In this document: positions 28,869 to 43,100 of the stretch, one piece after another
How the letters are laid out: every line of letters begins with the position of its first letter
Numbering within the stretch: position 1 is the stretch's first letter
From: Atopsyche davidsoni
Lineage: Eukaryota > Arthropoda > Insecta > Trichoptera > Hydrobiosidae
DNA length: 64,000 nt
Assembly: GCA_022113835.1 (NCBI GenBank)
Contig: JAILWY010000014.1
Location: 13,575,501 to 13,639,500, forward strand
Direction of reading: 5' to 3'
Made by a program: the position numbers and the translations under genes
Notes under the pieces: model-generated
What the model was told of the DNA's origin: nothing
The model's database searches: none
What the model saw: only the letters and a program-made list of their open reading frames with translations

Positions 28869-31178
28869 TTGAAAAATGAAAATGGTTGTTTGTGTCTCTA
28901 CACACGGTCCGACGACCTGCTGACCCGAGGAGTCGGAATGTAGTTGACAAAGGGAGCGTGCACACGCCCAGCCACCACAGACGACAGAGGATGCGCCAGA
29001 AAACCGAGTTGTGTGTAGACACACTAATCAATCTTTATCAAGGGAAGGTTTTTCAAAGTTACGGGTGTATTTATCAACATTGTTTAATTTTTTTTAATGC
29101 AAAGATTAAAGATTTACTAGCGACACAGCCGTGGCAATGCAAACATTAAAAAATATCCAGTGTTTGGATTAAAACTAACGATAAAGTAAAACTTAACTGT
29201 TGAAACATCTCTGATTGCCTACTTTTTTATGTTTAACATTAGAAGTAATGAAAAATAATTGAATTTCTACTGTTTTGATGAATGTGGACTAAAATTAAAA
29301 TACAATTATGAAAACGACAGTTTAGTGGTTATCAATTAATGGTTTTTGTAAACTTATAAACCCATATTTTTTAATTCTACTTTTTATGTTCTACAAGAAA
29401 CTAAATAACTTGTATCATGATTTTCGCAACTTTTGCTGACAGTGAAAATATGACTTCTTAAATCCAATATATTTTATTCAAATTATATTTCAATTGACGA
29501 CTAATTGTCAGGCCCGTGTTGTATATTCTATTGCTAATTGTTGCATAACATAAAAGCAAATTGTGTTAAATTTTAATAAATCAAAATTAGGCTTTATAAA
29601 CTATTTGATCATCTGTTCTGAAATGTAATATTTTTAATGAATATTGATATTATCAATAAAGCCTTATTACTAAAAATATGAAAGGTTATATGTATGAAAT
29701 TGTAGAGGATGCATTTAAAAATGCACTATGGTTTATTCCTAAATTAGTTTTTAGGCACATGCAATGACTTATGGTTTATTGAGATTACTCTTTACAACTT
29801 TGCAAAAATCCACAGCATGAAAACAAGTGGCAAATTTATTTAAGCCATTTTGAAAAATCAAGTCTAATGTAATTTTTTTTATAAATATTTTACTATTTTA
29901 TAATTATTTATTGTATACTTTTTACGGCAAAGCCGAGTGAGAATAATGGTATTATATTACTAGTACTATATTATTTCATACATTTTATTACAGGAAAACC
30001 AGACTAATTAATAAAACTGTTTTTATTCCTTGATTTTTCCAAAACTGAAATTCATTTTTATCTTTCAATAAATTTGTTCGATAAAAGTCTTAGACAAAGT
30101 AACTTTTCTTTTACAATATTTTTTTTTAATATTATACAAATTAGATGACATATGACAACCAGATTTCAACAATAAATGTTTACACAATGACTTTTTTAAC
30201 GTGATTTATTTTTTCATTACTAATGCCATAATGTTAATTATAGATTTAAAAGTAAACGTTAACATTTGTATATTAAATATGCTGCTTAATTTATATAAGA
30301 ATACTTTATTAAAAGATGAAACTGTGTTATTTTAAACTGTCAAATGAAGTGTAATAAATTAAGTAAGTAATTTAAATTATGATTGATCAGTATTCTTTCA
30401 TGAAATGATAAACTATATTTTTTTATGTGATATTGATTGTTTTATAGTTAAGTAAAATGTAACAAATATATAATTCAATTTAAAAAAATGTGTTTTATAA
30501 ATTTTGACTACTTTAATTTATTGTAACCTTAAATAAATTTATAATTTTTTAATATTGTATGTTGAAAGTATATTTACACAAAGACAAAAAAACTAAATAA
30601 AATCATACAACTCAGCATCCAAAATGACTAATCCAAATTAACAACTACAATGGAGAAACCTCTCCTATCCCATATTAAAAAGTTATTGTCAAAATAATTC
30701 TAACCACGTCCTATATATTTTTTTATATTTCAATAAAAACAAAATACATTATTAATTAATTATTTATCAATATTTTTGAATAAAATACTTAAGTGATTTT
30801 CCACATGTTCGTTTTTATTTGTGACCGGTTTCGCTGTTTGATAATGCCAACGTGAAAGGTTTGCAAAACCGGTCTCAAATAAAAACGAACATGTGGAAAA
30901 TCACTCAAGTATTGTATTCAAAAACACTAAAATGGGATTCCACCAAGTACTCTCTGTCTAAAATATTGAATTTCTTAATTATTTATTAACATGATTTGTG
31001 TAGTAGGTGCTTTATAAATTAGAGTTTTGTGTTTATGGTCACTACAATTCGTATTCACACAATAATATTCAGGTCTATGGTTTCCCGCCGTAGTAGATGT
31101 CATCACAATACGAGACCGGTATCAATATTTGCTTTTATTGATAAATCTTCCTTTTAAATATTTCTAAATTAAATAAAA
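28869..31178. other. Transporter 3' UTR, then intergenic DNA
   Basis: AATAAA signals at 29575-29580 and 29655-29660 suggest the transporter transcript ends about 0.7-0.8 kb after the stop codon. The rest is very AT-rich intergenic sequence before the RFC5 start at 31179, interrupted by the palindromic repeat at about 30768-30952. Confidence 0.5.
30768..30952. repeat. Palindromic dispersed repeat with ACCGGTTT core, copy 1
   Basis: Two arms of about 65 bp (from about 30770, and ending about 30927) are near-perfect complements, containing CCACATGTTCGTTTTTATTT and GACCGGTTTCG. Outside the right arm, on the minus strand, is the terminal motif TACTTGGTGGAAT, which is shared with copies at 40681-40790 and 55800-56360. 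The loop holds TTTGATAATGCCAACGTGAA, the hammerhead-like core discussed in the findings. No coding sequence is present. The element family is not one I can name with certainty. Confidence 0.75.
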
Positions 31179-34100
31179 ATGACTTTGGGAGGATCCAAAT
31201 CCAACCTGCCATGGTAAACGAATGAGTTTTATTAATCATTCTAATGAAATAGCTAATTTCAATACAAATTTCCCATTGACGAGGTTATGTTTTATTTCAG
31301 GGTTGAAAAATATCGGCCGGCTAAACTAGATGATCTTGTTTCTCATGATGATATCATAAAAACCAGTAAGTTATAATTTTTTTAACACAATGGCACCTTT
31401 CTCATAAATCTTTACGACATTTGAAATGTTACAAATCTCAATCTTTTTTGTGTATATTCATCAATTTAGTATTTATAAATATATATACAAATGTATATTT
31501 ATTTATAATGTTTTTTTATGAATATATAATTTATCGCTTCTATTGATGAACTTACTTTAAATCATTGTTATAGTTAACAAATTTATGAAGGAAGATCAGC
31601 TTCCTCACCTTCTGTTCTACGGGCCGCCTGGAACTGGAAAAACTTCAACCATTCTTGCTTGTGCCAGGCAAATGTATACTCCTCAACAATTCAACTCAAT
31701 GGTTTGTTCCTTATTATAGTATTTACAGTCATGTGAGTTTGTATTCGTTAATGAATATCTTTTGAAAAATCATGACAAGCTGAAAATAATTTAGGATGAA
31801 CAAGGTTTGTAATACATAATTTGTGCATTGTAAATGTATGTTGAGAACTGTGAACTGTGTTGACTTTATCGCATGATCGCTAAATCGCATGCTCAACAGG
31901 AAAATATAAAAAATTAAATATGTATAATATATATTCATATATATAAAAAATTAAATGTCATGCTGCATCTATAAGTTTTATTGAAAGGATTAACCCTATA
32001 TAAATACCAGTGACGTACAGTTCATACAGTTAAGAAAGCACTACTTGATTGATAATATATGTTTTGAGAAATATAAAAAATATATTTGAATGTTCTTATA
32101 TTATTGTTACATAAAGATTATCAAAACTACACTGCTCCACAGTTGAATTGGAATGGGAATGATCACAATTTTTTCCATTGATTTAATCCAGTTCAGAACC
32201 TGGCAACAGGAAGAAAGTTTGATGTGATTGCGTGAAGAGAAATGCTATATTCCTTGTCCAAGAAAGCCTATGCAATTTCACATGCACTTATGGCATAAAA
32301 TAATGTAATTTCAACCAACAAAACCTGATCACTTACTCTGATGGGGACATATTCAAACTTGCAAACCTTCGTGGGCATTGAGGAGGTTTAGATAGTTACT
32401 AGAATTTCCCACAGTATACTTTTATCCTCGCACATTTGTTATCGGCCACTCCATATTAAACATCCTAAAAAAATAATTTTATTAAATGCTTTTATATTTT
32501 TATAATAATCAACAATTTTTTATTTAAGGTATTAGAGCTTAATGCCTCAGATGATCGCGGTATTGGGATTGTGCGAGGACAGATCCTAAGCTTTGCATCC
32601 ACACGGACTATTTTCAAAGCGGGATTCAAGCTCATCATCCTTGATGAAGCTGACGCTATGACCAACGATGCACAGAACGCTCTCCGAAGAAGTAAGTGGA
32701 CCAATGATATAACGACCCTGACAATATCAATTTCTCAAACCACAGACACTTTGTTTTTGGTACAGCATGATTTTTGCGCTCTCGTCTGAAAAGTACAAGA
32801 CTGGATGTACCCAAAACATAAAACGTATTACCGGTCAGTCAGTTATTTTTTATTGTTTGATTGAATCTTAAAAAGATGATGATCTGATTACTTCCCTACT
32901 ATTTAATGTGGAAACTTATAGCAAGGTCGGTCTCAAAGTATAAGTCAGATTTGTTGGATGATTTGATAATGTGTTTGTAAATAAATAAATTATTGAGTCT
33001 GAACGTGTTTTGGATACCAACCTTCAAAACCTACAATACCTACGAGAGAAACAAAAGTAAACAAAATAAAATAAATCTGCCACTGAAGCAGGATTGGAGG
33101 GCTTTTGAGGTTTTGTGTTTCTATGCGTATGTCTACTACCATCACTAGTTTCCACAATTGCCAACTACAGAAATACCCCGCTTTACGCGACCCCGTTATG
33201 CGCAGTTTCACTATAACGCGAATTTCAAATTTCGCGTTAAAATGCCTCGCAATACGCGAATTTCTTATTTAAGAATGTGTATGAACGTAATGTAGTCATT
33301 GACTTCTCTTAACAATTAAAAACAGCGTTGGGTGTTATGAACGTATTTTACAAGAATGTAAAAGAAACACTACCCAAAAGACAATACATGTATTTTTCAG
33401 TAAAAATAACATGTAATACTGCATAAAGTGATTCGTATTTTTTTGTATTAAGTTTTGACTATGTATGTATGTTTAATCGTAAACCCCGATATACGCGAAT
33501 TTCACTTAACGCGATTTTTTCCGGAACGTATCCCTCGCGTAAAGCGGGGATACGTTCCGGAAAAAAAAAATGTGACTGAAGCCTTTTCGGTCATATTTTA
33601 ATAATTCGAAATATATTAAATCGCGGTTGATAAGCAAGTGTGCCGACCACTGAACCACGAGGCAGTCGATTGCCAGGCGCGGGTATTAGACGTACTCGTG
33701 ACAAATATATTTTCCCAGACGTGCTTTCCCCAGTGGCGGCGCGGCCTCGGTCAGCAGTGAAGAACCTGCCGGGTTTAAGTGAATTAGTAGCTTATTGGGT
33801 CAAACGTATTACGTTATCTTTGTTCTGGCGACTACACTCTAGGAAAGCAAGTCACTTGACCCGATTTCGACGACGCCGCGCTCGTGCATCGATCAACCCC
33901 TGCGAGGGGGGCACACATTTCTTTGTTTACCAAACGCGCAACACAAACCATCGAATATGTTTCTGCGCAACTCGGTACAACTCGTGTGTCTGACCACACC
34001 TAACAATTTTATCGCCCCTGCGAGAACGAGAATTACGAAGAATGCATCAACGCGTTTCGGTACAATCGCGATTTCCTGTGGCACGTATTATGCATTTTAC

Positions 34101-37100
34101 CCATACTAACACGTCTTTAGTCTGCAGAAGCCTTAGATAGGCGAAAGCGCTCACCAATAAATATGATCGCAATCTCTCGGCCATTTCTTGATGTACTTTT
34201 GGTCCAGTGTTCAACAGGCGCGGTTGCCGTTTAAAATGAAAAATTTCTATCTACTCACAAAAATTAAAATCGCTAATAAAGCCGCGCTGATACAAGTTTT
34301 CTATTATTTGAATACTACACTACAAATGCTAGAGACTTACCAAGGTGGATTCCACTTGACTACCTGCCTCATTGCCTTAATTCAAGACAGTTCATTTCAC
34401 ATTATTTCAGTGTATACAATACATCGCAAATTTTTCGCAACTTCTATGAACTTCCATTTATACGTCTGTTAAGAAACTTCGACCTTCACATAATTTGCTC
34501 CACCTTACAACGGTCATGCAGTAAGTAACCTCGACGCTAACTCCCATCATAATGCTAAATTATCCATTCCGACAAATGCGGCCTTAGTGGGCTCTATTTG
34601 CCGAGAAAAGGTCGCGAGTTGCTGTGGATCCACGACTTACTTATCTTGTTCAGATTATATGATGTTTATTGGTCGCGCCATGCGCGTTTCTCGTTCCACT
34701 CCGCAATGGGCGCCGGTGTGCATGTCCAGCCCTGGATTGTGTTCCCTCCGGTCGCCACGGAGACTGACCAATCAATACCACCCCCCACCCCCACGGCGGG
34801 GGCTGCAGTGACGTCACCGGCTAAATTATGATGTTATTATTTCTTGTCGAGTGCGTCGACGATGGCTCTACTCTTGACGATACTCTTGGTCCGTGTGTTT
34901 TCACACTTGCTATCGAAATCGAGGTTCAATTTACAAGGCAGTATGGCTTCTTAATCCGATCGGTTGATGGAATTTTCCCTATTTGTAGGCTCAATTTTTA
35001 AATACGTAAATTAAAATAGATACTGGCGTAAAAAATGCGAGAACGTCTGTTGTACAATTTAGGCGCATTTTTGTCGAGTTTTCTATTATTTCCCTGAAAA
35101 TACTTGAGAAAATACTTTTGATTGCTCTATAAACCGTTGGCACTTCAATTTTATTGAATGTCTTCTCCGTGAGATGTTAATATATAAAAGTGGTATTGTC
35201 TCCTCTGCCTAGCAACAGTCGTAGCAATTACTACACCGACTTTATAGTGTGACGGACTAAACACTTTATAACGTAAATGAATCTTGTCCTAACACTATAG
35301 GCGGGTAACCAAATTGACTAAACTGATGTGCGTAGCGGGCAAAATTTTACTCGAGATTTTTGTCCGTTATATCCGAAGTCCGTTATAGCGAGGTTTTACT
35401 GTAGTGTATACAAATCTTATATGGGGATATATAATTTTATATGCGGCATGCGGAGTTATGCTGCATTTCCAAAGTGGCCCGCGAGATCATTTGGATTGGC
35501 CACCCCTGTTTTAAAATAAATTTTAATCATTAAATTGTATGCAAAAATAAATTACTGATTGACTAATTAACTCGGAGTTGCTAAACGGAAAAAAAAATCA
35601 AGTGGCCCGCGAGATCATTTGGGTCGGTCACCCCCTGCGTATACATTTAAATTGTGAGTGATCGGCATGAAAACAATAATAAGACGAAATTTATTGTTCC
35701 TTATCTTTATTTTATAAATAAATATTAAAGAAGCAACGTTGACGAGTCTAAACAAACATTGCGAGCTGTAAACCTAAAGAGTAAATTGACCTTCTGCCGC
35801 TTTTAGTGTCAACACATTCAAACGGGTAGTACAGTAACCTCCCCGCTTTTAGACGGCAGTCAGCGAAGCGGGTATTAATACCCGCCCCGCCTTTAGTGCG
35901 TTGACCATAAATTTCGGAATGATCTGAAGCTCGGACCTGAAGGTTCCCAACTCGGTGTCCTTAAAAAAAACTTAGCTGTGAGCCTTATCGAGTCATGGGG
36001 GCCCCGGCCGATCGATCAGACGGTATCGCCGGCTCCCCCGCCCTGTCACATTAGGCTTTACTTCAGAAATAACTCCGCCAAGGTGCCACACATTCAGGTT
36101 TATCGGCCCCTGCTTACCGAAGTTATAGTACGTTCAATGACGATAATTCAAACGCGCTTGAAATTCTCTCGAAATTCGACTCAAGTCTTTGAATGGGCAC
36201 AATAATAGTCTGGTAATTAAAAATAATTAAATTATTCAACAGAAAACAAATATTGTAAAGTCAAAAGATTCAAAAATGTAAGCTTTATATAACAAATAAT
36301 ATTTATGCGAATCTAACCAAGTTTATAATTTAATTTGAACGAACTATACTTTACGATTCAAGCAGCTACGCTATTTCTCGATTAAAAAGTATTATTTTAA
36401 GCGGATTTTTACCTCCAAGCTCTCTCGGCACGAACGCGTTTATTTTTTTCGCGACCTTTTCGTTTAATTGAACGAATATTTAATTTTCGCACACTAGTCC
36501 GATCGTTTTTTTTTTTTTTTTTTTTAGGAATCTAAGGGCATAAAGACAAAAGAATTTCAAGTCATTAAGAAATATTTAGATGTTAGGGCAGGTTTATATT
36601 GAAACTGAAAAATTACTGACGCTCGTTTTCTGAATAGTAAATAACAGATGATCATTTATCATTATTTTCATTTTGGGTTTTTTTTATGGTTTTGCCTGAA
36701 TTGTAGGACGCTATTAGTGACACGATTTGTTGCTACGTGTTTTTTTTTAAATATAGGCACAAATTTGCCGACGCACCTGTCCGACACATAAGCCCTGCCT
36801 CTGGCATATACCGTACCTTGTAGACAAACAAACCAATATTTGCATTCTCATGTTTGTTTCTCTCCCAGTGTTGTCAGTAACAGTATAATTGCTGTGCTAA
36901 TCACAAGATACAGTTTTTGCCCTGGCAACACGGTCGTAATTTCCTAACAACCTCGTGGCCAAGTGGTTATATTTTCCTTGGAAATTTAAAAGCTCCGATT
37001 TACCTAACTGGCACTCAGTGTCCGATAAGCAACCGAGCTAACCACTAGACCGCGAGGCGTAAGTAGATTCCTTTAACGACGCGTGGCATAGACGTAAAAC

Positions 37101-40100
37101 CGAAACCAAAAATAGCTTTATGAAAATAAGTATATTTTTCGTGGGACCTATAAAAGTAATGGTTTCCATTGGACTCGCACGTTTTATCTTTATTAAATAC
37201 GTGCGAATATTTTGTCGGCCATTTGCTGGAAAATCAATGGCATCGTTCACTCTTCACTCAGCCGTCGAGTAGCAAAACCCTCTCTTGGGGTATTTATATT
37301 TACTGATTAAAATGAACAGTGATTACCCAGAATATGATGCATGTATTTCAGAAAACATTATTTCGCTAGTTTAACGTGCATATAAGCAAGCAGCCGTGTG
37401 AAATTAATAAATTGTTATTTATATTAAATTATTTATTTCAATGAATTATATAATTATTAATCAAATTGTTCACAATATTTAACAGTTAAGTTTAAATTGT
37501 AAATCGTTTATCAAGGAAGTATTCATGTTACTTCACGTGAATTTTTGTATTTGCTGTTTATTTTATCAGAAATCGGGCTTCATTGAATATTTTGCGCTTT
37601 ATCCGAGCTGTGAAAAAAAACCACATGAAACAAATAGACAGCATATGAAAAGAATAGAAAGTACACGAAACGAATAGAAAGTAGATGAAACGAATAGAAA
37701 GCACATGAAACGAAGAGAAAGCGCACGAAACGAAGAGAAAGCACGTGAAACGAATAAAAAGCACATGAAACGAAGAGAAAGCGCATGAAACGAGCTCACG
37801 AAACGAAGAGAAAGTACGTGAAACGAATAGAAAGCACATGAAACGAAGAGAAAGCGCACGAAAAGAAGAGAAAGCAAATGAAATGAATGGAAAGCGCCTG
37901 AAACGAATAGAAAGCACATGAAACGAAAAGAGAGCATGTGAAAGGACTATGTATATCACAGACATATACACAATATAAAATATTATGTACTAGTACTCAG
38001 AGCGGGTTTTGTAAGGCGACAGTTTGTGTTTCGTGCGCAAACTCACGGCTTTATGCAAAATTACGAGTAGCGGGCGCAAAAAAGCTACATAATTATAACT
38101 CGCCGACCTCTGCCTTCGCGGATTATCGAAGCTATCGCCGTTTAATTTCCCGTAGGGCTTTCTGGAATGGGACCGTCCAAACAACGTCCCTCGTCTACTT
38201 TCCTAATAATCATTAAATTGTAAAGATTTTCTTATAAATTTGCATTGTGAAAATGCTTTAAATTGTAATAAGTAATTATTAAATATTATTGAAAGACAAA
38301 CTGAGCTGTTATTAAACAAAAACTAGCATGCTTGCTTATTTTCTAGTTTTCCATTTTTATCGGAGGAGTAAAATATATATATTTTTTTGCTCAACATTTC
38401 GACAAGGGCACATTTCTCATCTTAATAAAAAAAATATTTATTTAATATAAACATTAGCCACTTTTATTTTATTATATTGTTAAGTGCAAAACAAGTATTT
38501 TGAGAGTAGTGCAGTTTATTTTCATAGCGGCCTTTGTATGGACGTCACGCAATGCTCTCAGGATTTTCGCTAAATGTGAGAAACTAAAAAATAAACATTG
38601 AGAATAAAGAGAAGCCTCGTCTAATTGGCTACCTCGACACATATCTATGTATTTAATATTCATTTACAATATATAATCAGTGGAGATACACGGTGACTCT
38701 AATGTCATGGGATTTTTTTTTTTGAACATGGATCGACCCATTTTTCACGACTTGTATTTTCGATTCATGTTAGCACGAATGAAAAAATAGCTCATTGGTT
38801 CTCATTTATTTGAATTATTTTTAAATGCGACGTTACCACAGTCACCAAGAACGTTTCTATGCAATCGTTAACGCTTAGAGGTGCCATTGTGTCCGCGGCA
38901 CACATTTAATCTTCCCTCGTCATTCGCGTACACGGCGAGGCTACAAAGAAAACTCAACGCCCTAAAAAACAAGTTTTCTTTTTCAATTCAAAGACCCGTT
39001 TTAATTTTCGCCAGAATGAGTCGCGGAAACTCCGCTGTTGTTGTCGTTCGCTTTTGTTTCGTTTGTGTTTTGTTTATATTTTTAATTTTTTTTTAAAATA
39101 TTTATATAGTCAAATATTGTGTCCATGCATTGGAGTACTCTCTCGTAACTAAAAATTATAAACGACAACATTTGCAGTGCATCTTTGTTTGTGATGTGAA
39201 TTACTTGTACGCCTCAAAGTGGCATATAATCTTCATATTCCTATAAAGCGATTTTTATAAAATGTGCAAGAGTTTCTGGATTATATTTTTATATACTGAT
39301 AAATTATTTGTTGATTCTTCCACCATTTATTAATCGATTATTGAAGATAATCGCTTATGCCCATCTTTAATGGACTTCCCCCTTGCTTCGAACTGGCTTC
39401 TATCGGCCACACCAGCTGTGACCATCGTAGATGTTGATGAGTCTGCTAGGATAGAGTAAGTACCTGGTGCTAATGGACGCCCCCATTAAACCCCGTGTTG
39501 CTGACCAGGTCGGGGGTATTTTTGTAAAATAGGTTACATGCGTCAAAGCCATATAGTTCACAAGGATAAAACTAAACACTATTTCTATTGAAATTCGTAT
39601 TTGTTACATGTATTTTTTATATTAATCACAATCGACAGCAAAAAACCTGTTTTCTACAAAACCTTGATAATATTTTTCTTATGTTTACTAAAATTCTCGT
39701 ATCTATGTTCGACAAAAAAATCAATTCAATATTACTCAACCCTGTTCTGAAAACCTGAAATGAACTGGCTACAGTGGAAAGTATTTTTCATTCCCATAAA
39801 ATAACTTAATAAGCATAACTTAATAAATCGATAACTTTATTGTTTTATCCTTTATTTTAAACCAATTATTAATATATTACCACAAGTCACATGCCGTACA
39901 CCCATTTATTACAAATAATCTACATTGGATTGTTTCGAGTGCCGGCATAATGATTTCGGCTCTTATCTGGAAATCTATCGAGCGAATGTGAAAATAATTT
40001 TCCCCCTTTTCCAAATACCCTTGAATTATCACTTATGGTGTAAATATAGTTTTTGTTGTGTACATACAATGTCGACATTATTTTCGCAAGGTCACAATCG

Positions 40101-43100
40101 ACAACTATTTTTAAACACATATATATATATTTTTTGAATTTTTTTTTTTACAATTATAAAATTCAATAGTTGACAATCATGGGGTTATTTTTTATATAAC
40201 GGTTAATTTGTTAGCAGGGGGTTGTCCTTGTCGCCCCTGTCTGCGTATTCCTCCCCCCATTTAATGATGACATTAAATTTCTGTTTGCGTAATTAGTTCG
40301 TTTCACTTAATTAAGCCTCTCGGACACTTCACACGTTAAATATCGATGTCTGTGACAGGGGATGCGTCCTGGCCGTCTCAAATTATATTATAATTAATAT
40401 TCAAAATTAAAAATATAATTTTTCAAAAATAATATATAGATATACTTAGTATAAGTAAGCGAGTGAATTAAGGCTTACAAGGGTAAATCGATTTTCAATA
40501 TTGATTTTATTATACTGCCCTCTAATAATGACTTGTATCAAATAACAATTTATAAAATGGTTAGGGGATAATTAAAGTGTCTTCGCCTTTATGTAGCAAA
40601 ACTCAAAATATATATTCTCATATCAATTTAGCTGAACATTCTATTGAATAATTATAATGTATTTATATTCAAATAATCAATACTTGGTAGAATTCCATTT
40701 TAATGGTATTTCCGCGTGTTAATTTTTATTGGTGACCGGTTTCGCCATACTTTCACGCTGGCGTTATCAAATTCATTGATTGGCTTTTTTTGATCGCTAT
40801 TTCTTCAAAATTTACCTCTGAAGATGTGCCCTTTTGAAATCTGAGAAATCCTCTGTTGTGTAACGTTCGCTGGAGCATATCAATATGTACACTCGCCCGT
40901 ATATTTAAGCTGTCGACTGTCCGACGTCACTCCGTGCATACTTAGAGCGCGCGATTTGACTGCGATCTCGCGTGCCTGGCCGCGCAATTTATGCGGGGAT
41001 AATAAAAATGGGGCTTTATGGGCGTTCTCCCCTCTCGACCTGTGCATTATGGAAAGCGAGCCCCTTCGACCATAAATAATGCTCAGACGGTCCATTCTCA
41101 TTGCCACTGAATAACGGCTTTTTCTAAAAATAAACCTGATTTTCATACAAAAAGATCAAGTTTATATTGTAAATTGTTACCGGGATACTAACGCTGAGTT
41201 ATAAAGTTATATTTTGAGAGTTTTACATGCAATTTACTGTGGCGATAAAAATTATGGCTGTTCTTCCCTCTCGGCCTGTGCGTTATGAAACGCGAGCCTC
41301 TTCGACTATAAATAATTCTTGAGGCACTTAATAACAATCTTTCTGACCTGCACGTATAAAATACCTGATTCCCATACAAAAGACCAGAAATATACCGTAA
41401 TATGTAACTTTAAAATCAAATTAGAAAAGGTTTGCATGTTATCAGAATATATTTGTTATTTATGCAAAGCCCTAGCAATAATCCTTTTTGATGTTTGTAT
41501 TTATTTTTATTTTTATACTACTATGCCAATGCACTAGACTGAATTCTTCCTACTGCTCGCTTACCACCTTCTTCATTCTTCATCAAGTGCCTCTCCTCAG
41601 AGGAGGTTGGCGTCCATTTCACTGAGCATATACTCATGCTGAGCTAGTGTTCATGGTTTTCTAAGGGGAAAATCGTGTAGTCACCGCAGTTTTATATTGG
41701 AAGGTCTGCGTATTGCTGCTGCCAAATAGCATTATTATATAAACCTTTTATTACAAAGCTCTGGTGTTAAGATCGACAAGGTACTTCCAAAGCACATCCC
41801 TCCACAATCATTCCAAGTCCACCACTCTATTACCGATCCTTTACACGTGCTCAGGGTACAGAATGGGGAGAACGGGGAGCACCTACTCTTACAAAATATC
41901 GTGGAAGTTACAATTCTTCAATAATAAATTGTCAATATGTCACTTAATGGCAGAATCACAATTCTAATAATTGTATTTATGGACTTCTTGGAATTTCCGA
42001 CGCGTAATCTATTCATGTAAGATCGATAATTCTCACATTTACAATAAATAATGCGAAGTCCATTCCTGTTTTATTGTCCATCGACGATAAAACAGGAATA
42101 TCCGGTAGTGAATGTGGAAATGGTCTGTCTATGCTTGCTTCCTGTCAATCACTGTTTGGATTTTTTTCATTGCAAACATCCTCTGGAAACAAACCTTTGA
42201 GACAAGTGGGACAATATTACATTAAACATTAACCAATAAAAAATTATAAATGCGTATATAGTAAATATATATATATATATTTTTTTAAATTTTTTTTTTA
42301 AAGTATAGTAAGCGATAATTTTTTGCTGGATGACGAACTTCAAAACATTGATAATTTGTAAACCTTATGATTATAAACTGTTAAAAAAATATTATGGTTT
42401 TACAGACCGTAATGATACTTCTAGTTTCTAAAGTTTTTATAAAAATATACACTTAGTTCGTTGCCACGCGTTTTTTTTTTACCTTTTCGTCAGAATTTTA
42501 AAATAACTCTCAAAAAAATGAGGATGATTTTAACACTCAATTCGTAAACAATACTGTAACAATTAATTATACCCAACGATCATTTATGAAATACATAATA
42601 AGACAATTTTAACTTCAGTACAATTTTTTTTTATTAATATCAAAATGTAATTATCTAAAAAATTGTGCCAAAGAAACGTTTTTGCTAGTAAATTGTAACT
42701 CGGAGGTGTACTCAATCAAGAAGTGGTAAAGCAGCCTGCACACGTTGTTTCTGACGCCTTTTGACCTAAAAGCAATGCCGTGTAATGCCGCCACTTAATT
42801 CTACTTTAAAGTTATGTTTTGATTCCGCTCATGTTTGCCAGAGCCCATATACAAAAATTAAAACCTGCGTGTGTTGTTAAATACAATTTAAATAAATTAG
42901 GGTATGATAAAAATCGAATTCATTCGTTACCTACATTACTTACATTACTACCTTAAATAAATAAAAACACTATCAAATACTTATACATCGGTTTCAGACT
43001 TGCATGTAACGTTACAAAGCCACGTTTATCGATAGGATTACGACGTCGGTAGTGTTTAAAAAAAATGGTCGATTTTTCTCATCGTTTCACGTTTGAATCA

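Larger units (their letters stand above)
35293..35900. mobile_element. PiggyBac-type non-autonomous element, degraded copy
   Basis: The ends CACTATAGGCGGG and CCCGCCTTTAGTG match the termini of the element at 45163-45771. The flanking TTAA sites have decayed to CTAA and TTGA. Internal blocks shared with that element include ACCAAATTGACTAAACTGAT, AACTCGGAGTTGCTAAACGG (in opposite orientation) and the GACGAGTCTAAACAAACATT region. It is interrupted by a pogo-like terminus at about 35358-35402 and by duplicated AGTGGCCCGCGAGATCATTT blocks. Confidence 0.65.

Noticed and set aside
31179..32691. RFC5 N-terminal half as a truncated pseudogene separate from 53627-55266
   Set aside because: The four early exons end in phase 1 at a good donor, exon 5 begins in the matching phase, and conserved residues continue across (ALRR then [12 protein letters not shown]). 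The joined length is 332 aa with no gap.
37558..37971. A 137-codon minus-strand phenylalanine-rich protein
   Set aside because: It is the translation of a tandem repeat of about 20 bp. The same peptide appears in all three frames, so there is no evidence of selection for one frame.
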